Under the pieces are notes generated by a model. The model saw nothing but the letters and a program-made list of their open reading frames with translations. It ran no database searches and was not told where the DNA came from. 9,627 bases of DNA from an uncultured archaeon (lineage in GTDB: Archaea > Thermoproteota > CALKCG01 > B24). Made by a program: the position numbers and the translations under genes. Position 1 is the stretch's first letter. Every line of letters begins with the position of its first letter. Below are positions 6,027-9,627 of the stretch, one piece after another. The stretch lies in assembly GCA_938082915.1 (NCBI GenBank), contig CALKCG010000044.1, positions 1 to 9,627 on the forward strand, given 5' to 3'.

Positions 6027-7956
6027 TAGCTCTAGCCAGATTCTCAATTTTCCTAAAAATTCGCATATTTCTACGCCAATCTTCAGGAAGCTTTTCAGCT
6101 ATGCGTCCAACAGTTCGACTATCCATGATCACTATTATCCCTCTATCCTCGGGCTTTCTGATTAAGCGTCCAGCGGCTTGAGCTAAGGCGTTTATACAAG
6201 GGTTTACGTTTGCATACTCGTAGCCTTTCTCGCCAAACTTCTCGATGAAGTATTTGGTTAATGCATCATGAAGCTCTGTTTTCTTGGGATAGGGTAAACC
6301 AACTATTACAACGGCTGATAGTAAGGAACCTACTTCATCTGAAAAATCTACGCCTTCACTGACCTTCCCCCTTGCAACAGCCATAACGGTCGGGTTGCTA
6401 TTAGCCATTAGAAACTTATAGACGGCTTCAAAAGACGTGTCTTCATCTTCACATATAACTGGGGTTTCAAAGTCTTCAAGGTACCGTTTAATCGCATTCA
6501 TCACTTCATAAGAGGGGAAGTATAAAGCCATGGCTCCTCCAGTAGACTTCCTTAAAGTCTTAATATGCTCAGCTATTTTAACCCACTCTTCTTCACCCCT
6601 CTTAGTGAACTTGGTAGTCACACCTACATCTACGAAAATCGCCCTATTCTCCTCTGGAAATGGATATGGAAGTTCAAGTTTATCGATGCGGCTCTTATCC
6701 AAGCCTAAGACTTCAACGTAGTAGTCCATATCCCAGAGTGTTCCAGACATAAGCGTAGCTGCATAAACGTCATTAAGCACAGACGCTACTGGAGACGGGT
6801 CTAAAAGCCTTAAACCAATCCTGTAGTTTAAAGAGCCATCTCTAAAAGTGAAGCCTTCGACATACTTTACAAAATTAGATGCTTCAGATTCGACGAGTTG
6901 CTCCAGGAAAACGCCAACTCTAGACGTGTAGGAGATTGGTGGTAAACCTTCAGAGATCTTAATAGACCTTATGGTTTCACCTTCCTCCTGAAAAAACTTA
7001 GCGAACTCTAAAAGACTACCATACCGGTTGGCGTCTAAAGCATTGCTTAACAACTCCTCAAGATAAACATCTTCCAAAAGCTTAACTTCATCCGGTTGAA
7101 TCTGAAGATCATCACCTAGCCTTTTAACAGCCGTTAAAAGGCGCTTCAAATATTCGGCAATATTTGAACCGTAGCGTTCACATTCTTTAAAAGCTCTCTC
7201 CAAAGAGACCGTTGAAATAGTTTCCGTAGTTAACTCTGTTAAATAGCCTGGTAGGGAGTGCGCCTCATCGACAACGCATATGATGTCTTCAAGGTATATG
7301 GAGGCTTTAGCAAAAGTACTCTCTCTAACAGCATCCATGAAAAGATAATTGTAGCTTCCAACGACAACATCCGCCCTCTTCAAGAGAAGCTTGGAAACCT
7401 CATAAGGACATAACTCTAAGTCTACACATAACTTGAAAACCTCATGTGGAGTTGAAGCCCCAAGCTCCTCAAGCTTATCTAAGGCCTTTAAAGCCTTCCA
7501 CGACGGACGTCTACCAGAGAAGGTAGATTCGTAAAAGCTACATCTTTCATTCAGAGTATGGTTTCTAAGGCTTTTACAGTATTTTAAGAAGTCTCCGTAT
7601 GGTATACTCTTAATATCCTCGGAGGATGCCTTAGGACACATGTGCTTCCGGCTCGTTAGTGGAATTACCATAAACTTCTCAGATGAGAATTGAGATATCT
7701 TCCTAGCCTCCCTACAGTAAATCTCAAGCTGATTCCTAGTCCTTGTTAGAACAAGAAGCCTCTTAGACAATCCTAGGCTTCTAACAGCCATGTAAGCTGT
7801 TAAAACGGATACGCTTTTACCTGTTCCACATGGGCTTGAAAGGAGTGCAACTCTACCGTTTTTAAAAGCTTCAAATAGGAAACGTATAGCTTCAAGCTGA
7901 CCCACTCTATAAGATCTATACGGGAAAAACTTAGCGAAAAGTTCTCTATACTCCAC
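5989..7956 (-). CDS. xpd: XPD/Rad3-family iron-sulphur DNA helicase
   Basis: The 655-residue superfamily 2 helicase has all main motifs: FPYRSYRVGQ (11-20), like the N-terminal Q-type region; Walker A SPCGTGKS (41-48); TRTRNQL motif Ia (71-77); DEAH (230-233); SGTL motif III (404-407); motif V GKVSEGVDF (530-538); motif VI QAAGRLIR (593-600), with the arginine finger. Four cysteines between Walker A and DEAH (C107, C127, C139, C183) are the [4Fe-4S] ligands typical of XPD, FANCJ and DinG. Archaeal XPD unwinds DNA 5' to 3' and is linked to excision repair, though its role in archaea is unsettled. It is longer than crenarchaeal XPD (about 550), with extra sequence in the arch and second motor domains. 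The start is GTG; no ATG lies in frame upstream. It diverges from the HIT gene with 69 bases between starts, and its 3' end overlaps the DHH gene by 38 bases. Confidence 0.92.
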   Translation of the reverse strand: MEYRELFAKFFPYRSYRVGQLEAIRFLFEAFKNGRVALLSSPCGTGKSVSVLTAYMAVRSLGLSKRLLVLTRTRNQLEIYCREARKISQFSSEKFMVIPLTSRKHMCPKASSEDIKSIPYGDFLKYCKSLRNHTLNERCSFYESTFSGRRPSWKALKALDKLEELGASTPHEVFKLCVDLELCPYEVSKLLLKRADVVVGSYNYLFMDAVRESTFAKASIYLEDIICVVDEAHSLPGYLTELTTETISTVSLERAFKECERYGSNIAEYLKRLLTAVKRLGDDLQIQPDEVKLLEDVYLEELLSNALDANRYGSLLEFAKFFQEEGETIRSIKISEGLPPISYTSRVGVFLEQLVESEASNFVKYVEGFTFRDGSLNYRIGLRLLDPSPVASVLNDVYAATLMSGTLWDMDYYVEVLGLDKSRIDKLELPYPFPEENRAIFVDVGVTTKFTKRGEEEWVKIAEHIKTLRKSTGGAMALYFPSYEVMNAIKRYLEDFETPVICEDEDTSFEAVYKFLMANSNPTVMAVARGKVSEGVDFSDEVGSLLSAVVIVGLPYPKKTELHDALTKYFIEKFGEKGYEYANVNPCINALAQAAGRLIRKPEDRGIIVIMDSRTVGRIAEKLPEDWRRNMRIFRKIENLARAIKDFQNLWKPKS

Positions 7957-7988
7957 GAAAACTATAACTGAAACTCTAAAGTTTAAGC

Positions 7989-7995
7989 TTTTATA
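7989..7995 (+). promoter_or_regulatory. TATA box for the HIT-family gene
   Basis: TTTTATA is centred about 34 bases before the ATG at 8026, giving a short leader of about 8 bases. The 69-base gap is shared with the divergent helicase gene, whose own box (perhaps CTTAAAC on the minus strand, near 7981-7987) would almost abut this one, so the two promoters may compete. Confidence 0.48.
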
Positions 7996-8015
7996 GGATC
8001 TTCGAAGTATAGATT

Positions 8016-8021
8016 AAGGAG
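8016..8021 (+). promoter_or_regulatory. Shine-Dalgarno-like AAGGAG before the HIT gene
   Basis: AAGGAG ends 4 bases before ATG 8026. It is one of the few ribosome-binding motifs in the window. The spacing is tight, and the predicted transcription start is so close that the motif may lie at the very 5' end of the message. Confidence 0.45.
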
Positions 8022-8025
8022 CGGA

Positions 8026-8511
8026 ATGGTTTTGAAAATACTCTGGGCACCTTGGAGAGCCAGCTACGTAGAAAAACTAGTGGAGAACTGCATATTCTGC
8101 GAGAAAATCCGTGAAAACAGAGATGTGGAAAACTTAATAGTTTTGAGGGGGCAGAGGGGTTTTGTAATGCTTAATAGGTATCCTTACAACACTGGGCATC
8201 TTATGATAGCCCCTTATAGACACATTGCTGATATAGAGGAGCTCACTGAGGATGAAGTCATGGAGATTTTTAAACTTTTAACGGAGTCTATTAAAACACT
8301 TAAAAAAACCTTTAAACCAGATGGGTTTAACATAGGTGTAAACCTTGGTAGAGTTGCTGGAGCAGGCGTGGAAGGACATATACACTTTCACGTTGTCCCA
8401 AGATGGCTTGGCGATACTAACTTTATGCCTGTAACTGCTAGCACGAAAGTTATGCCCATATCTCTAGAAGAAGTCTATGAAAGAGTCAGGAGAAGTATAA
8501 AGCCCTGTTGA
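8026..8511 (+). CDS. HIT-family nucleotide hydrolase/transferase (Ap4A phosphorylase-like)
   Basis: The 161-residue protein carries the histidine triad H118-x-H120-x-H122 in GHIHFHVVPRW; H120 is the expected nucleophile that takes up the nucleotidyl group. Earlier landmarks are GHLMIAP (57-63) and a zinc-type C22-x2-C25, with H66 as a further likely ligand. The opening LWAPWRASYV (6-15) and the CxFC pair are typical of the branch related to mycobacterial and archaeal diadenosine-polyphosphate phosphorylases and hydrolases, rather than of plain Hint proteins. The likely job is splitting dinucleoside polyphosphates or similar adenylylated nucleotides in the cytoplasm. The start is supported by AAGGAG and a TATA box. 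The gene converges on UMP kinase with 26 bases between stops. Family sure, exact substrate not. Confidence 0.9.
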   Translation: MVLKILWAPWRASYVEKLVENCIFCEKIRENRDVENLIVLRGQRGFVMLNRYPYNTGHLMIAPYRHIADIEELTEDEVMEIFKLLTESIKTLKKTFKPDGFNIGVNLGRVAGAGVEGHIHFHVVPRWLGDTNFMPVTASTKVMPISLEEVYERVRRSIKPC

Positions 8512-8519
8512 AAATAGTT

Positions 8520-8543
8520 GGATGATCTGTGGAAGCGTCATCC
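8520..8543 (-). terminator. Hairpin between convergent HIT and UMP kinase genes (candidate terminator)
   Basis: GGATGA (8520-8525) and TCATCC (8538-8543) form a 6-base-pair stem with a 12-base loop, overlapping the UMP kinase stop codon. On the minus strand it is followed after three bases by TATTTTC, a short T-rich run, so it could help end UMP kinase transcription. Archaeal termination depends mainly on T-runs, and the stem is short, so this is tentative. Confidence 0.3.
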
Positions 8544-9215
8544 GTATATTAACGTTCCGATTTTAACACCCTTAATGGCTAATTCAATGTTCTCGGGTTT
8601 AAAACCGTTTAAGACTATGGTTTTAACTCTATGTTTAGCTATTAATCTAGCTGCTTTAGGGTCTATTATTGTTTTCAAACCAGCTTCATAGTGTATACGT
8701 CCAAACATGTCCTTAAGCTCCTTAAAACTTAAACTCTCAAATTTAGAGGCGTCTGGATATCGTGAGGGATCTTTATCGTAAATGCCGTCTCTATTGGTGG
8801 CTTTAATAAGCATATCAAAGCCCAATTTAACGGTCGCAGAAACAGCCACAGTATCCGTAGTCATACCAGGTTTAATACCACCCATAACTACGATATTATA
8901 CTTCTTAAGCAGTTTAGAAGCCTCTCCTATCCTCCTGGGAATTGTCACAGGGGCTGTCGGTTTAAGTGCTTCAGCTAGTAGTTGAGCAACCACTCGTGAC
9001 GCTTGTATGGCCACCCTATCCTGACTTTCCTGAGGCATATTCATGGCTTTAGTATTTTCTATGAGTATTCTAGCTAATTCTCCTCCTCCAGTTACGACAA
9101 GCAGTTTAAAACCTTTTAGTGAAAGCTTTTCCAAAATTTTAGAGTACTCTAGTATAAGCCATGGGTTTAACGGAGACGCTATGACGGAGCCGCCTATTCT
9201 AAGCACTATGTTCAA
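8538..9215 (-). CDS. pyrH: UMP kinase, archaeal type
   Basis: This amino-acid-kinase-fold enzyme phosphorylates UMP to UDP in pyrimidine nucleotide synthesis. Landmarks (numbering from the TTG at 9215): IGGSV (7-11), the phosphate loop; VTGGGELAR (41-49), the GGG loop; VMGGIKPGMTTDTVA (110-124), which contacts UMP and is shared with Pyrococcus UMP kinase; and NRDGIYDKDP (141-150), the ATP-side loop. Starting at TTG 9215 gives 225 residues, the usual archaeal length, with AGGTG 6 bases upstream. A longer frame from TTG 9263 adds 16 residues (MRGVEFEKNYHLKVFC) that the family lacks, and GTG 9224 would add three; I prefer 9215. The clearest TATA-like sequence upstream (minus-strand TATATATGTATA, 9311-9322) lies inside the broken gene at the right edge and would give a leader of about 75 bases. 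The gene is on the same strand as that remnant, 63 bases downstream of its last stop. Confidence 0.93.
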   Translation of the reverse strand: MNIVLRIGGSVIASPLNPWLILEYSKILEKLSLKGFKLLVVTGGGELARILIENTKAMNMPQESQDRVAIQASRVVAQLLAEALKPTAPVTIPRRIGEASKLLKKYNIVVMGGIKPGMTTDTVAVSATVKLGFDMLIKATNRDGIYDKDPSRYPDASKFESLSFKELKDMFGRIHYEAGLKTIIDPKAARLIAKHRVKTIVLNGFKPENIELAIKGVKIGTLIYG

Positions 9216-9221
9216 GCAGAA

Positions 9222-9226
9222 CACCT
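9222..9226 (-). promoter_or_regulatory. Ribosome-binding site that fixes the UMP kinase start
   Basis: Minus-strand AGGTG matches the archaeal anti-Shine-Dalgarno (from GGAGGTGATC) and sits 6 bases before TTG 9215. This supports the start that gives the standard 225-residue protein over the upstream TTG 9263 and GTG 9224; the latter overlaps the motif itself. Confidence 0.5.
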
Positions 9227-9278
9227 TTAGATGGTAATTTTTCTCGAATTCAACCCCCCGCAAATCCCCCTATCTTTT

Positions 9279-9625
9279 CTACGTTTTCCCGCAGACACCC
9301 ATACTCTTCTTATACATATATAGGTTTCTTTTAAATCCTAATCTAACTATGTTTATTTCAACGTCTCTTCCAAGCTTTTCTCTTATGATTTCCTCCATCT
9401 TTGAAACATCCTTCTCAGTCCACCTCGAGTCTATAAACGTACTCACTCTTCCCTCATGTGAGAGATGGTGAATTACATATCAAAACCCTAAACTCGGCTT
9501 CAACTGGTCAACTTCAACGGGATTTCTTGAAGATATCTCTTAAGGTTGTCATACTTTTTCAAATACCAGTACCGATTCAAAATATGCATGAGATTTATTT
9601 TAAAAACCTTTGGCGTAGAAATGTT
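9279..9625 (-). pseudogene. Broken or recoded gene of unknown family (continues past the right edge)
   Basis: Reading leftwards on the minus strand, one frame is open from the window edge (9625) to a TGA at 9500 and looks protein-like, including MHILNRYWYLKKYDNL. A second frame, entered near 9539, gives EISSRNPVEVDQLKPSLGF, then a TGA at 9482-9480. It then continues in the same frame for 66 residues to TAG at 9281-9279. That last part is clearly protein-like, with motifs STFIDSRWTEKDV (13-25) and IVRLGFKRNLYMY (44-56). The pattern fits one gene of about 125 or more residues damaged by a frameshift and a nonsense change. Alternatives are sequencing errors or a short real protein of 55 residues from GTG 9446. 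I do not recognise the family. It lies just upstream of UMP kinase on the same strand. Confidence 0.42.
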
Positions 9626-9627
9626 AG

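Noticed and set aside
5687..6165. Several short frames around the end of the DHH and helicase genes on both strands
   Set aside because: They are shadows of two well-supported genes whose conserved motifs lie in other frames.
9480..9482. TGA at 9482-9480 read as selenocysteine
   Set aside because: No redox motif or cysteine-equivalent context, no visible SECIS structure, and a nearby frame change points to decay or sequence error instead.

Overview
The window looks like a stretch of chromosome from an uncultured archaeon, most likely in the TACK/Bathyarchaeia neighbourhood, though that placement is a guess from gene content. The archaeal signs are an archaeal-type UMP kinase of 225 residues, an XPD/Rad3 helicase with an iron-sulphur cluster, and a short archaeal-style ThyA. 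AT-rich TATA-like boxes lie about 22-36 bases before several starts, Shine-Dalgarno motifs are mostly absent, and GTG and TTG starts are common. I see no rRNA, tRNA, CRISPR array, insertion sequence or phage gene.

Layout. Bases 1-1699 (minus strand): a possible truncated gene at the left edge, an ECF-type membrane substrate-binding subunit, and a thymidylate synthase. Bases 1700-1869 are a divergent promoter region leading to a plus-strand endonuclease III (1870-2514). This converges, with 5 bases between stops, on a large minus-strand gene (2520-4277). That gene encodes an exported, membrane-anchored HExxH metallopeptidase with a zinc ribbon at its C-terminus. Next is a 75-residue cysteine-rich protein (4473-4700, minus) with its own strong TATA box and palindromes containing GTTAACGC on each side. 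A 351-base gene-poor stretch leads to a plus-strand DHH/DHHA1 phosphoesterase (5052-6026). Its last 38 bases overlap the end of a convergent XPD-like helicase (5989-7956, minus). A HIT-family nucleotide hydrolase or transferase (8026-8511, plus) diverges from the helicase and converges on UMP kinase (8538-9215, minus). The right edge (9279-9625) holds what looks like a broken minus-strand gene: protein-like reading is interrupted by a frame change and a TGA.

How the genes fit together. Two themes recur: DNA maintenance (endonuclease III, DHH nuclease/phosphoesterase, XPD helicase) and nucleotide supply or clean-up (ThyA, UMP kinase, HIT protein). Most are single genes facing different ways, so this is a loose neighbourhood rather than an operon. 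I did not find a clear new multi-gene system. The parts that deserve a second look are the membrane peptidase with a zinc ribbon, the cysteine-rich small protein and its palindromes, the TGTAAA half-sites around the ECF promoter, and the broken gene at the right edge.
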